Translations under genes and position numbers: made by a program
Source of the DNA: Fodinibius saliphilus
Lineage (GTDB): Bacteria; Bacteroidota; Rhodothermia; Balneolales; Balneolaceae
Reading direction: 5' to 3'
NCBI RefSeq assembly: GCF_005869845.1
Contig: NZ_VAWF01000001.1
Location: forward strand, 868,001-932,000
DNA length: 64,000 nucleotides
Shown here: positions 46,560-56,337 of the stretch, in pieces
Layout of the letters: each line of letters opens with the position of its first letter
Numbering within the stretch: the first letter of the stretch is position 1
The notes under the pieces: model-generated
Seen by the model: only the letters and a program-made list of their open reading frames with translations
Database searches by the model: none
What the model was told of the DNA's origin: nothing

Positions 46560-47280
46560 CTACTGGTAATTTTCTGTAGCAGGCAATGTTAAGATAAATG
46601 TAGCCCCTTCTCCCTCTCCATCACTCTTAACTTCAATACTGCTTCCCATTTCTGCAATGTAGTTAGCACTGCTGAGTAATCCAAAACCATGACCATCATC
46701 TTTTGTTGTAAAACCTTAAGTGAATATACTCCCCAAGTTTTCTTTTTTAATTCCAGTACCATTATCTGATATGGATAAATAGAGGTTATCATTTTTTTGC
46801 CAGGATTTGATAGAAATGATCCGTTCCGAAGCCGGCTTGTGTAACGTTTATTCTTTAATATTAACACTCAAAGTTTGATGACGTTTATTAACTTCTCCTT
46901 TGAACTGAATAAAACGATCTCTTCCTCGATCATATAGATTGAATCCTCTGGCCAAAGTTCCAACCCAGATATCACCCGTGTCATCTTCATACAATGTTCG
47001 AACCTCATTTGAGCTAATGCTAAAACTGTCTTCAGAATAATGGCTAAACACTGAAAACTCATATCCATATTATTTATTTAAACCATCCTGAGTTGCGAAC
47101 CACATATACCCTTGTTCATCCTGCAGGGTTGTATAAACAGAACGTTTGGGAAAGCCCATCTACCGGCGTTAACTGATGAAACTGATTAATCTTGGGATGT
47201 TGCCCCTGCACCAAGTTAGTTGATAATACCAAAGCTAATATGGCAAAGCCCTATATTACTTTTCGGCTTTGAATTTCCAT
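46560..47280 (-). pseudogene. Decayed two-component-propeller histidine kinase
   Basis: Read on the minus strand from ATG 47280, this is a wreck of a kinase like the two intact ones upstream. A signal-peptide-like stretch (GFAILALVLSTNLVQGQ) comes after an early in-frame stop. DGLSQ follows, then a frameshift to QDEQGYMWFATQDGLNK and another stop. Next comes a propeller repeat (VRTLYEDDTGDIWVGT). A large deletion joins this directly to the HATPase domain, with SWQKNDNLYLSISDNGTG, a stop where the His of the NHGFTT motif should be, then [17 protein letters not shown] and [12 protein letters not shown], ending at TAG 46560. At least three stops or shifts and a deletion of over 2 kb rule out function. 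Confidence 0.85.
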
Positions 47281-47331
47281 TATTTACTATTCCTAAAGCT
47301 GTTATAAACACCCTATTTGAATGCTTTCCTT

Positions 47332-48759
47332 CTAAATTCTTGGAAAATACAATGTAAACGTCGTTCCTTGTCCTTCACTTTCTACCTGAATCTTACCACT
47401 CATTTCGGTCATATAATTAGCGCAGGTATGCAAGCCGTAGCCATGCCCCGATTCCTTTGTAGTAAATCCGTGATTAAATATTTTTTCTTTGTTTTCTTCC
47501 GTTATTCCTTCCCCATTATCTGAAACAAATATATAAATATGCTTCTCATCCTGTTTGGTCCCAATAGTCAACACTCTCTTATCTCTGTTAACATTGGTCA
47601 TAGCCTCCTTAGCATTCTTAAATAAATTAACCAGTATGTGTATCAGCTTACTCTTTTGTACTTTGACAACATCAGTATCTTGAAACTCTTTTTTAATATG
47701 CAATTCGTGGCGTTCAATACTGCCTGCTTGCAGTTTAAGAGTATCTTCGATGATCTCTTCTAGCTGAACTTCTTCCACAATACGCCCAACTTTTGCGTAG
47801 TCTTGCTGAGCATCAATCACTTCCAACATCAAATTAACCTTTTCATTTAGCCTATCGCAATGCTCTCTCAGTTTCTCATGCTCCTTATATAAGGGCTCAT
47901 CAAGTTTTAGGTAATAGTTCAATAACTTTGGTCCCCGTGAGTCCTCAGTAATAAACTCTTTTAAATCATCTTTGTTTTCATTCAAAAGTTCATTGGCTTG
48001 CCGAATTTTCGGAATTTTTGACTCCTCCAGCGTTTCATTGATAACCGATGTTGATATATTAACACTATTCAAGATATTGCCGATATTATGGAGTACTCCC
48101 GTTGCTAAATCGGCCATACCGGCCTTATGAGCTTTTTCAACTAATTCATTTCTTGTTGATTTAAGCTTCTGGACCGTTTCATTAAGCGTTTCATTCTTTT
48201 CTTCCATCTTGCTACGCATTCCCGCTAGCTTTCGTGCTTGGCTGTAAAAAGAGGCTGCTGCATTAATTATAAAAAGGATAAGCGTTACCATAACAATAAT
48301 GTCGATATAATAAGGAGCTTCCAAGCTAAAATTTATCCCCATTACCAGCCCTCCAAGAAGAGCTCCTACTATAAACAAGGTTAGTGTTTCAAACATCTGT
48401 TTAAACCCTCCAATCATTGTATTGGTAATAAGGCCTCCGGCTAAAAAAGCGTATGACTGCCACAAGTAAAATTCAATGGCAGCAATCCAAAAGCCAATCA
48501 TCACTGATTCAAATCTCATTGCCAATAATTCAACTTGTTTATCGCCGGACTTTAGCTTGGATAACAAAAAAATAAAATTGGGATAGACTAACAGTGATAT
48601 TGTTAGGAAGAAAAAATACCAACTGGACCATCCCCTCTCTCTAACTAATAGACCAATAATAATAAAAGAAGCAATGAACCCCACCATTCGCGGAATGTAG
48701 TTAGCACGTGCCAAACGATGTGCATCACCCAATTTAAGACCGCTAAAAAATGATGGCAT
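47332..48759 (-). CDS. Membrane histidine kinase with MASE2-like sensor and LHN-x-GN H-box
   Basis: This is a 475-residue sensor kinase. The first 170 residues form about six membrane helices. RANYIPRMVGF, the PNF/LLSKLKSGDKQVELLAMRFES loop and the following helices resemble the MASE2 domain, better known from diguanylate cyclases. A coiled coil (about 175-210) leads to KAGMADLATGVLHNIGNILNS, with H224 the likely phosphoacceptor. The HATPase_c domain carries the N box (HILVNLFKNAKEAM), VSDNGEGI and GHGYGLH. No receiver or output domain is fused. It lies just downstream of the propeller kinase and shares its kinase module. Confidence 0.85.
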   Translation of the reverse strand: MPSFFSGLKLGDAHRLARANYIPRMVGFIASFIIIGLLVRERGWSSWYFFFLTISLLVYPNFIFLLSKLKSGDKQVELLAMRFESVMIGFWIAAIEFYLWQSYAFLAGGLITNTMIGGFKQMFETLTLFIVGALLGGLVMGINFSLEAPYYIDIIVMVTLILFIINAAASFYSQARKLAGMRSKMEEKNETLNETVQKLKSTRNELVEKAHKAGMADLATGVLHNIGNILNSVNISTSVINETLEESKIPKIRQANELLNENKDDLKEFITEDSRGPKLLNYYLKLDEPLYKEHEKLREHCDRLNEKVNLMLEVIDAQQDYAKVGRIVEEVQLEEIIEDTLKLQAGSIERHELHIKKEFQDTDVVKVQKSKLIHILVNLFKNAKEAMTNVNRDKRVLTIGTKQDEKHIYIFVSDNGEGITEENKEKIFNHGFTTKESGHGYGLHTCANYMTEMSGKIQVESEGQGTTFTLYFPRI

Positions 48760-48817
48760 ATAACTTAGTTACACCCTCTGGGTTATAAAATTGCTGTTCT
48801 TGACCCGGGATATATTA

Positions 48818-51800
48818 TTATTTCTCTTCATCTTTATTATCTTCGGCTTTGGAAAAAACTAAAGTAAAAGTAGCTCCTTGCCCCTTACCCTCACTTTCTA
48901 CTTCGATGTCTCCTCCCATCTCTTTCATATAATTAGCACAGCTATGTAACCCAAAACCATGGCCACTTTTTTTAGTAGTAAACCCATGATTAAATACCTT
49001 TTTAAGATTCACGTCTTTAATTCCGGAACCGTTATCAGAAATCGACAAAAACACTCTATCATCATCCTGCCAACTTTTTATGTTTAATACTTTATTATCC
49101 GGACGATTGCCCGCCATTGCTTCTTTCGCATTTTTAATGAGATTTACAAGTACATGCATCAGTTTTGAATGTTGGGCAATAATCGGATCTACAGATTCCA
49201 AATCTTTATCAACTGTTAATCCATGACGGTCAATAGATCCGGCTTGTAGCGTTAAGGCATCTTGAATCATCTCTCCAAGCGAAATATGATCGGCATACAT
49301 ACTTGCTCCTGCATAACTTTGTTGTGCTGCTATGGCCTCATTAATAAGCTCGATTTTTTCCGTTAATCGCTTCGATTGTTTAATAACCTTGCGCTGCTCT
49401 TTTTTAAGAGGTTCTTCCAGTTTTAAATAATATTGCATCAACTTCTTGCCTTTAGGATTATTGGCAACAAAATCTTCAATATCCTCCACATGTTCTCGTA
49501 AAACGTTGTTTGCCTGCAATAGCCCCTGCAGTTTTGAATGCTTCATAGTATCTTCAATAAGAGCTGCAGAAGTATTTACGCTATTCAAAATATTTCCCAC
49601 ATTGTGCAGAATTCCGGTCGCGAGGTCGGCCATACCGGCTTTATGAGCTTTTTCTACTACTTCATCTCTTGCTTTTTCAAGTTCTTCGAGAGCATTTTTA
49701 AGCTCTTCATTTCTATTATTTAGTTCCGATGTGCGATCTGCTACCTCTTGTTCCAGCCGTTCACTATACTCTTTATACCTGCGTACTTTTATCTTGTACC
49801 CGGTAAATACAATGCCAATAATAAATACTGAAGCAAACAAGTAAAACCATGTTGTCTGCCAAAATGGAGGCATTATATTAATGGTAAGAGCAGTCCCTTC
49901 TTCATTCCAAACTCCGTCACTATTTGCGGCTTTCACCCGGAAAGTATATTCACCTGGTGGCAAGTTCGTATATGTAGCGAAGTTACGACTTCCCACATAG
50001 TTCCAATCTTCCTCAAAGCCTACCATCTTATAAGCGTACTTATTTTTTTCAGGTATGGTATAATTCAAAGCGGCAAATTCAAAGGAAAAGACGTCATCAG
50101 CATGCGATAATGTAAGTGTATCGGTATAGGTAATAGATTTTGTTAGGATATCACCATAGGTCTCATCCGCATTGGCTGTATCACGGACAGGTACCTTCTC
50201 ATTATAGAGTTGAAATTCAGTTATAACTACGGGTGGTGGATGGGGATTTCCTTCCAGGTCGGAAGGATAAAACGTATTGAACCCATTAATTCCGCCTATA
50301 TAAATTTTCCCATCCGAAGCAGTAAGTGCAGCACCAGCGTTGAATTCATTTGCCTGTAATCCGTCTCTCTTATCAAATAGATCGAAGGTTTCGTTTTCGG
50401 CATTCCAAACAGCTAAACCAAAGGTAGTCGTTAAATAGATAGTGCCATTTTCATCTTCGGTTATACCCCAGATGGTATCATCAGGCAGGCCGTCTTTTCG
50501 CGAAAAGTATTGTAGCACCTCATGGGTTTCAATATCGAGTACGGTTACTCCCATCATAGATCCTACCCATAGACGTCCTTTGGAATCTTCATAGAAATCC
50601 ATCACCATATTATCGTCGAGGCTGTGTGGATTATCAGATGAACGCGGAAATTTTTTAAATGAGTCGGTCTCAGGCTGATATAGATCAAGTCCTCCCCGGG
50701 TACCTATCCAGACCTGACCCTTGCTGTCAACATAGACATCAGAAACAAAGGCACCACTTATGCTTTGGGGGTTATTGGGATCATGATTATAATGCTTAAA
50801 AGTATTTGTTTCAGGATTTAGTACGTCCAGTCCCCCTCCCCTTGTAGCAATCCAAACATGCCCCTTATGGTCAATATCAAGTCCCCAAAGAGCATTGTAA
50901 CTAAGCGAATTAGGATTTCCCGGTTCATGATAATAACGTTTATTATCTCCCGACTGGGGATCAAAGTGATTCAGTCCATTTGCGGTACTTACCCATAAGT
51001 CTTTGTTTTGATCCTGTTCTATATTATAGATCCGATTACTACTTAAAGTATTAGGATCTCCCTGCTCATTAAAGTAATGACTGAATTTTTTTGTCTTAGG
51101 ATCAAATTGATTCAGACCTTTGTCAGTAGCAATCCAAATATTGTTATCAGCTCCTTCATAAAAATCAAGGATACTGTTATCACTTAAGCTGTTGGGGTCG
51201 TTAGGGGTATAGAGGTAATGCTTTAAATTTTTCCGGTGGTAGCTAAACTTGCTGAGCCCCCCTGTCCAGGTTCCTATCCAAAGGGTATTGTGATTGTCCT
51301 CATAGATACTATGTACCCGATTCGATCCAATACTTTGTTCATCCTTGGGATCGTTATTAAACCGACTAAAGTTACCACTTTGAGGATGAAATAAATTCAA
51401 ACCATTCTCGGTACCAACCCAAATATTTTTTCTACTGTCTTGATAAATAACATTAACTGTATTATCACTCAAAGAGGTCGATTCACCACGAATATTTTTA
51501 AATATTTTTACTGTTGTCTCATCCTCATTAATCCGAATAACCCCATTATTGGTGCCTACCCATAAGTATCCCTGACGATCTTCATAAATAGCATTTACCA
51601 CTTTATCCTGTAATTTAGAAATCGGACTCTGAACCAGCTTATCGGTCTCAGAATCCAGGTAATACAGCCCCGCTCCAAAAGAACCAACCCATAATCTTCC
51701 GGCTCGGTCGCGGTATACCGCCTGAAAATCATTCATCTCCTCAGTTCCCTCAGGCGCAAAATACTGGCGGTTAAAACCTTCCTGTTTATTCTTCAGGCTG

Positions 51801-52264
51801 TTCAGTCCTCGGTCTGTAGCTGCCCAAACTGTTCCGTCTGCATCACAGTATATGCTATTAATCTCATTATGGCTAACCTGACCCGGCCCATACTCATCAG
51901 AATACCGGAGGAATTGTTCGGTTTTCAAATTAAAAAATGAAATACCGTTTGAACTACCGATCCAAAAATTACCGTCCGGATCCTTACACATATCCGTAAT
52001 CTGTTGGTTACTCAAAGTGTTGGGATCTGTTAAGTCACTCCTGTAGATAAGCATATTTTGCCCGTCATAGCGATTTAATCCACCAACGGTTCCGAACCAT
52101 AACAATCCCTTGTCATCCTGTAATATGGATGTAACAGTGACCTGAGAAAGCCCATCATCAAGTCCAAGGTGGTTGAACTTTACACTATCTACCTGGGAGT
52201 AACTGGGTGAACTCAGCAAAAGGAGGAGTAAAACACTCAGAACGTACGGAGTCAATCTATTCAT
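48818..52264 (-). CDS. Two-component-propeller hybrid sensor histidine kinase
   Basis: This is a 1148-residue sensor kinase. After the signal peptide (about 1-23, ending SYSQ), about a dozen Reg_prop repeats (DDKGLLWFGT-like blades) build a twin periplasmic propeller to roughly residue 680. A Y_Y_Y domain (YKMVGFEEDWNYVG ... YTNLPPGEYTFRV) and one membrane helix (about 790-810) follow. After a coiled coil comes the H-box KAGMADLATGILHNVGNILNS, then HATPase_c with SISDNGSG and GHGFGLHSCANY. It lacks the receiver and AraC output of classical hybrid systems. It probably signals to an external regulator, perhaps the REC-HK-REC protein upstream. Confidence 0.92.
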   Translation of the reverse strand: MNRLTPYVLSVLLLLLLSSPSYSQVDSVKFNHLGLDDGLSQVTVTSILQDDKGLLWFGTVGGLNRYDGQNMLIYRSDLTDPNTLSNQQITDMCKDPDGNFWIGSSNGISFFNLKTEQFLRYSDEYGPGQVSHNEINSIYCDADGTVWAATDRGLNSLKNKQEGFNRQYFAPEGTEEMNDFQAVYRDRAGRLWVGSFGAGLYYLDSETDKLVQSPISKLQDKVVNAIYEDRQGYLWVGTNNGVIRINEDETTVKIFKNIRGESTSLSDNTVNVIYQDSRKNIWVGTENGLNLFHPQSGNFSRFNNDPKDEQSIGSNRVHSIYEDNHNTLWIGTWTGGLSKFSYHRKNLKHYLYTPNDPNSLSDNSILDFYEGADNNIWIATDKGLNQFDPKTKKFSHYFNEQGDPNTLSSNRIYNIEQDQNKDLWVSTANGLNHFDPQSGDNKRYYHEPGNPNSLSYNALWGLDIDHKGHVWIATRGGGLDVLNPETNTFKHYNHDPNNPQSISGAFVSDVYVDSKGQVWIGTRGGLDLYQPETDSFKKFPRSSDNPHSLDDNMVMDFYEDSKGRLWVGSMMGVTVLDIETHEVLQYFSRKDGLPDDTIWGITEDENGTIYLTTTFGLAVWNAENETFDLFDKRDGLQANEFNAGAALTASDGKIYIGGINGFNTFYPSDLEGNPHPPPVVITEFQLYNEKVPVRDTANADETYGDILTKSITYTDTLTLSHADDVFSFEFAALNYTIPEKNKYAYKMVGFEEDWNYVGSRNFATYTNLPPGEYTFRVKAANSDGVWNEEGTALTINIMPPFWQTTWFYLFASVFIIGIVFTGYKIKVRRYKEYSERLEQEVADRTSELNNRNEELKNALEELEKARDEVVEKAHKAGMADLATGILHNVGNILNSVNTSAALIEDTMKHSKLQGLLQANNVLREHVEDIEDFVANNPKGKKLMQYYLKLEEPLKKEQRKVIKQSKRLTEKIELINEAIAAQQSYAGASMYADHISLGEMIQDALTLQAGSIDRHGLTVDKDLESVDPIIAQHSKLMHVLVNLIKNAKEAMAGNRPDNKVLNIKSWQDDDRVFLSISDNGSGIKDVNLKKVFNHGFTTKKSGHGFGLHSCANYMKEMGGDIEVESEGKGQGATFTLVFSKAEDNKDEEK

Positions 52265-52544
52265 TTATAACTTATTTGATTACTGGGGCAAAATAGGTTC
52301 CATAACTGCCACATTATCTTGTAGCTTTATCATGGAAAACCTTGCGTTGTTCATATTTTCAGGGAGTATCATATCTCCCTTAAACAAATCAAGACTGTTA
52401 TCTGCCCTGTACCCTGATATTAGATTTTAATTAATTGTTTACCAGCAAAATACTCTACTCATATTCCCTCCATTGACACCTGGTGGAATAGAAGTTAACA
52501 TGAACTACATCTTTCAGCTATCATAAATCACTCGGTTACCCAAA

Positions 52545-54314
52545 CTAACCCGTAGTAACCTGTGACGTATTTCCTTGAGTTAATGTTCTTTTCAAAGCTT
52601 TCATCAGATATTCCCTGTCAACAGGCTTAGGTACATAATCGTCCATGCCGGCGTCCAGGCAAAGTTTGCGATCTTCTTCCATAGCCGAAGCCGTAAGGGC
52701 GATAATGGGTATATGCTTACCGGTTTCCTCCTCCATTTCCCTTATTGCTCTAGTGGCATCATAACCGTCCATCTCAGGCATCTGGATGTCCATCAAGACA
52801 AAAGCATAATCATTTTCTTTGACAGCCTTAACCGCTTCAAGACCGTTCTCTACGATTTCAACATCAAGCCCCTCTTTTTCTAATATTTTGGTTGCAACCA
52901 TTTGGTTTATTTCATTGTCTTCGGCAACCAATATCTTCATATCTTCAGAAAGGAAAGCTTTCTCTTCTTTCTCCTCTTCTCTGCCTGTCTGGACTTCATT
53001 TGTCTCTTCTTCAACATCTTTAAATGGAATAGTACAATAAAAGGTTGATCCTTCTCCGAGTTCACTCTCCACATCAACTTCTCCGTCCATAAGTTCTGCC
53101 AGTTGCCGGCAAATTGCCAACCCAAGTCCGGTTCCCCCAAATTTGCGCGTTGTAGATGAATCAGCCTGTGAAAACGATCCAAAAATATCTGACTGTTTAT
53201 CTTCGGATATTCCCGTTCCAGTATCCTCTACCGAAAATTGTACCAAGTGTTCATCTTCCTCTGATTCAATTAAATCGATATTAAATGCAACATATCCTTC
53301 TTCGGTAAATTTGACGGCATTACTACCATAATTGAGTAATATTTGACGCAGTCGCGTGGGATCTCCAAGCAATTTTTGAGGAATATCCTCATCTGCAGAA
53401 TATGTTATATCCAGACCTTTTTCTTCAGTAGAATATGTTATTATCTCAACAACTTCTTTAATAACATTACGGATATTGAATGGAATCTCTTCAATATCCA
53501 TCTTTCCTGCTTCAATTTTGGAGAAGTCTAAAATGTCGTTAATAACGCGTAGCAATGATTCTGCGCTACGCTTTACCAGCCGTGAAAGTTCTTCTTGCTC
53601 CTCATCAAGATCGGTCTCCATCAACAGGTCATTCATTCCAATAACCCCATTCATGGGTGTGCGAATTTCGTGACTCATATTCGCTAAAAAGATGCTCTTC
53701 GTAGCCGATGCTTCTTCGGCCTTTTCTTTCATCTTTTTAAACTTTTCTACCGATTCATTGAGCTGCTGTGTACGTTCATTAACCTTCTCTTCTAGTTTTT
53801 CTGTATAAGAAATAGCCTCTTGCTGGAGCTGCCACTTGGTAGTTTGAGTTAAGGCTGTCTGCTTAAGAGCAGTAGCATCAAATGGCTTTTTGATAAACAA
53901 TAGCTTATCCGTTGTTCCCAGATTTTGTATAATCTCATCCAGCGAATAGTCTGAATAGGCTGTACAAATTACAACTTCGGTATATGGATAATCATCCCAA
54001 ATTCTTTTAATCGCCTGTATCCCATCTATGCCCGGTGGCATCCTGATATCCATAAATACCAATGAATAGGGATTGTCACTTTCCTGAGCCTTAGCTACCT
54101 TTTCAACAGCTTCTTCTCCTTGGTAGGCATGGTCAATCTCATACTCAACTTGCGCAACAGGCTCCTTTTTCTTTTCACTTCCATCACTGAAAAGATCTTC
54201 TTCAATTTGCTGAAGTTCAGGATCAGAATCCCCACTGGAGTTCGATAATATAGTCTCAATATCCTCATGGATAGATTCATTATCATCGACTATTAAAATA
54301 TGATTATGCCCCAT
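52545..54314 (-). CDS. REC-HisKA-HATPase-REC hybrid histidine kinase
   Basis: This 589-residue cytosolic hybrid has no membrane helix. The N-terminal receiver has D10/D11, phosphoacceptor D89 (FMDIRMPP) and a switch Lys in FIKKPFD; an acidic insert of about 30 residues follows its first helix. A coiled coil (170-205) leads to the canonical H-box [18 protein letters not shown] (H215). HATPase_c shows [21 protein letters not shown] and [10 protein letters not shown] second receiver near the end has [13 protein letters not shown] and PKPVD. It may take phosphate from the neighbouring kinases; this is inferred from position and strand only. Confidence 0.93.
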   Translation of the reverse strand: MGHNHILIVDDNESIHEDIETILSNSSGDSDPELQQIEEDLFSDGSEKKKEPVAQVEYEIDHAYQGEEAVEKVAKAQESDNPYSLVFMDIRMPPGIDGIQAIKRIWDDYPYTEVVICTAYSDYSLDEIIQNLGTTDKLLFIKKPFDATALKQTALTQTTKWQLQQEAISYTEKLEEKVNERTQQLNESVEKFKKMKEKAEEASATKSIFLANMSHEIRTPMNGVIGMNDLLMETDLDEEQEELSRLVKRSAESLLRVINDILDFSKIEAGKMDIEEIPFNIRNVIKEVVEIITYSTEEKGLDITYSADEDIPQKLLGDPTRLRQILLNYGSNAVKFTEEGYVAFNIDLIESEEDEHLVQFSVEDTGTGISEDKQSDIFGSFSQADSSTTRKFGGTGLGLAICRQLAELMDGEVDVESELGEGSTFYCTIPFKDVEEETNEVQTGREEEKEEKAFLSEDMKILVAEDNEINQMVATKILEKEGLDVEIVENGLEAVKAVKENDYAFVLMDIQMPEMDGYDATRAIREMEEETGKHIPIIALTASAMEEDRKLCLDAGMDDYVPKPVDREYLMKALKRTLTQGNTSQVTTG

Positions 54315-54545
54315 ATTTGCTGATGTTTACAATCGTCCCAATTATTATTTCAAAACCTGACCCTACACACTTCTTTAAAACCTGAACCAATGTAACATTA
54401 ATATAATAAAATCTTTGTAAAAATATTTTTACGTCTTAACTCTACTCACACTACAATATTATCGTCAGATTTTAGAAATAATTAATCGAAAATCAATTTT
54501 GCCCTAATAACTCAATCTGATTATTCGATTGGTGATATTATAATC

Positions 54546-54777
54546 TTAATTCGTTTCAATGTTGTTAGAGGGATAGTTAAATACTTCTTCAATAGATAGA
54601 TTAAATACCCTGGCAATCCGAAAAGCTAAATTCTAAAGAAGGAGAATATTTAGCAGCTTCAATCGCATGAATCGTTTGACGTGTAACTCCTGCCCTGTCT
54701 GCTAACTGCTGCTGAGTCATCTCCCCATTCTTAAAACGTAATAAGCTAATGTTATTATCAATAGGATTCTTATCCAT
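54546..54777 (-). pseudogene. Frameshifted XRE-family HTH regulator (YozG-like)
   Basis: The minus-strand frame from ATG 54777 reads MDKNPIDNNISLLRF, then MTQQQLADRAGVTRQTIHAIE, a clear helix-turn-helix. It shifts at the triple A of 54628-54630, where one extra base breaks SPSLE from the expected LAFRIARVFNLSIEEVF. Removing one base restores a 76-residue protein ending at TAA 54546. The regulator follows its membrane partner by one base (TGA-T-ATG). It may be a real pseudogene or a sequence error, since only a homopolymer is involved. Confidence 0.8.
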
Positions 54778-54778
54778 A

Positions 54779-55230
54779 TCAAATATGTTTTCTGTAGAAA
54801 TATAACTGGGTACCGGCCTTTGTTATATCAGCAATAAAGAAAATCATGACTAACAGGTGCAGTGATAAAAATGGAACGGATAAAACCAGCTGATCTTCAA
54901 ATATCTCTTGTCCCAAATTATTTAGAAAAATATACAATGCCAATATGACAAGCGATGCCATCAAAAAATAATAGGCATTTCTATATCCCACTGATTGAAT
55001 TTTTTCATCGCCTTCATCTTCATAAGCCCCGGTTGAATTGATCTCTTTTAAGCCCTCTATCGCTAATTCAATAACCACCGCAATTACCAAAACCTTCCAG
55101 AATAAACCTGAGATATAATCTGCATGCGCTTCAATGGTTGTTGGCCATCCGAATACAGCAACCAGATATAATCCTAGTAACAGAATTGATGAAGTTAACG
55201 AGCTCCACGTATAGATCTCTTTTTAGACAT
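54779..55230 (-). pseudogene. Frameshifted small membrane protein, partner of the HTH regulator
   Basis: From ATG 55230 the frame MSKKRS ends early. Adding one base to the five-T run at 55220-55224 gives MSKKEIYTWSSLTSSILLLG and a continuous 150-residue membrane protein through VFGWPTTIEAHADYISGLFW to the stop at 54779. About four helices are predicted. Pairs of a YozG-type HTH and a small membrane protein (DUF2178-like) are common. As in the neighbouring HTH gene, one homopolymer base is the only lesion. Confidence 0.78.
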
Positions 55231-55447
55231 AGCTATTTTTTCTTGAGTTTATATTTCATAAAAGTAAATTATCTTATACTTATTCTTACACTTATCAAGC
55301 TGTTTGCTGATTTACGACAGAAAACATCCAAGCCTCAAGGCTATTTCCCAAACTCTGGCTTCTGCCACTAATTCTTGCCCTCTACAAATATAATTGTATG
55401 TTTAAAGTAACTTAAAATCCTAACTTCAACATAGCTAGACAACCAAC

Positions 55448-55645
55448 ATGGAAAAAATGGACCAACTTCGTGATGCTATTACTGATTATATCTATGACGA
55501 AGGCCAAGAGTACCAACGTTTGTTACTTTCCCGTACATTTTATAATGCACTTAAAAAGGAAGCTGAGGAACATGATGTACCTATTGATTTACCGCGGATG
55601 GAGATCAAGGACAATGTAGAATATGATTATAAACTGCTCCCCTAA
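55448..55645 (+). CDS. Small hypothetical protein (65 residues)
   Basis: I do not recognise it. The product is acidic and helical, MEKMDQLRDAITDYIYDEG and LSRTFYNALKKEAEEHDVPIDLP, without a signal peptide. Composition and codon use look like a real gene and there is an ATG start, though no strong ribosome-binding site is seen. It stands alone between the broken HTH pair and a long spacer. Confidence 0.6.
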   Translation: MEKMDQLRDAITDYIYDEGQEYQRLLLSRTFYNALKKEAEEHDVPIDLPRMEIKDNVEYDYKLLP

Positions 55646-56099
55646 TCCCGTTCTTAAAAATAATAACTATCCAGAACAACCTATGCTTTCCCAGGCTATA
55701 AGGAAATAAAAAGATGTGCTGTATTGACAGTGGCTCACTAGTCACTTCTTTTTTAGTATTAGACATTTATAAATATTTAACGTCGGTGATTCAAATCTGA
55801 GACATTCCAAAAAAGATATCAACTTCATTTTGTACTTCTTCAGGCTGGAATAATGATATTGATATTCACCGGCGTTTTTTTTCTTTATATCAGCTGTTGT
55901 ATGTCATTTTGAAGAGTACCAACTTCTTTTCTCTTCTGAGTTTCTTTACCACCTGTAGGTAACAACCGGTTAAGTACAAAATTAGAGAAAATAATACTTC
56001 GAAAACTGCTATTTTTTTTGCAATTTTATAGATGTGCAAGAGTTTCTTTAACCTTTGTACAATTTAAAATAGTAATACTAAAAAGGTACGTATTTTTTT
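55646..56099. other. 454-bp AT-rich spacer
   Basis: I find no convincing gene here. The region contains a nested stem structure (55779-55882, listed separately). Short open stretches exist on both strands without a recognisable family or start site. Confidence 0.5.
55779..55882 (+). ncRNA. Candidate structured RNA ending in a terminator-like stem
   Basis: The arms AACGTCGGTGA (55779-55789) and TCACCGGCGTT (55866-55876) pair over 11 bases with one G-T pair, followed by eight T. Inside, GATATCAA (55815-55822) pairs with TTGATATT (55859-55866), abutting the outer stem on its 3' side. This could be a small RNA with its terminator, or only a long-loop terminator for the small gene upstream. No known RNA family is recognised. 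Confidence 0.35.
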
Positions 56100-56276
56100 A
56101 TGCCACGATGTGAATTATACCAAGACGCCCACGGTGAATGGAGATGGCGGAGAACCGCAAAGAATGGTGATATCGAAGCTTACTCCAACGGCGGATTTGA
56201 AGAAAAAGAAAAAGCTAAAGAAGATGGTAAGGAAAACGGAAACTGCACAAGTTATACCCGCAGTAATTCTTACTAA
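56100..56276 (+). CDS. DUF1508 (YegP-type) single-repeat protein
   Basis: This is a 58-residue protein with MPRCELYQDAHGEWRWRRTAKNGDIEAYSNGGF, matching one DUF1508 repeat (the FELYKDxxGxWRWRLxAxNG pattern). A Lys/Glu-rich segment follows and it ends at TAA 56274-56276. One-repeat forms of this small alpha/beta fold exist in many bacteria and haloarchaea; the function is unknown. A terminator follows 29 bp later, which supports a real transcript. Confidence 0.82.
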   Translation: MPRCELYQDAHGEWRWRRTAKNGDIEAYSNGGFEEKEKAKEDGKENGNCTSYTRSNSY

Positions 56277-56305
56277 GCCCAATATTTAATAATCGATTTT
56301 ACAGA

Positions 56306-56337
56306 GGCTGTTCATCTTAAATGATGAACAGCCTTTT
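56306..56337 (+). terminator. Intrinsic terminator after the DUF1508 gene
   Basis: The stem GGCTGTTCATC / GATGAACAGCC (11 bp) has a 6-base loop and is followed by TTTT. Confidence 0.88.

Noticed and set aside
46589-47068. Short minus-strand frames that could be called as separate small genes
   Set aside because: They are pieces, partly in wrong frames, of the decayed propeller kinase; the homology runs across frame changes and stops.
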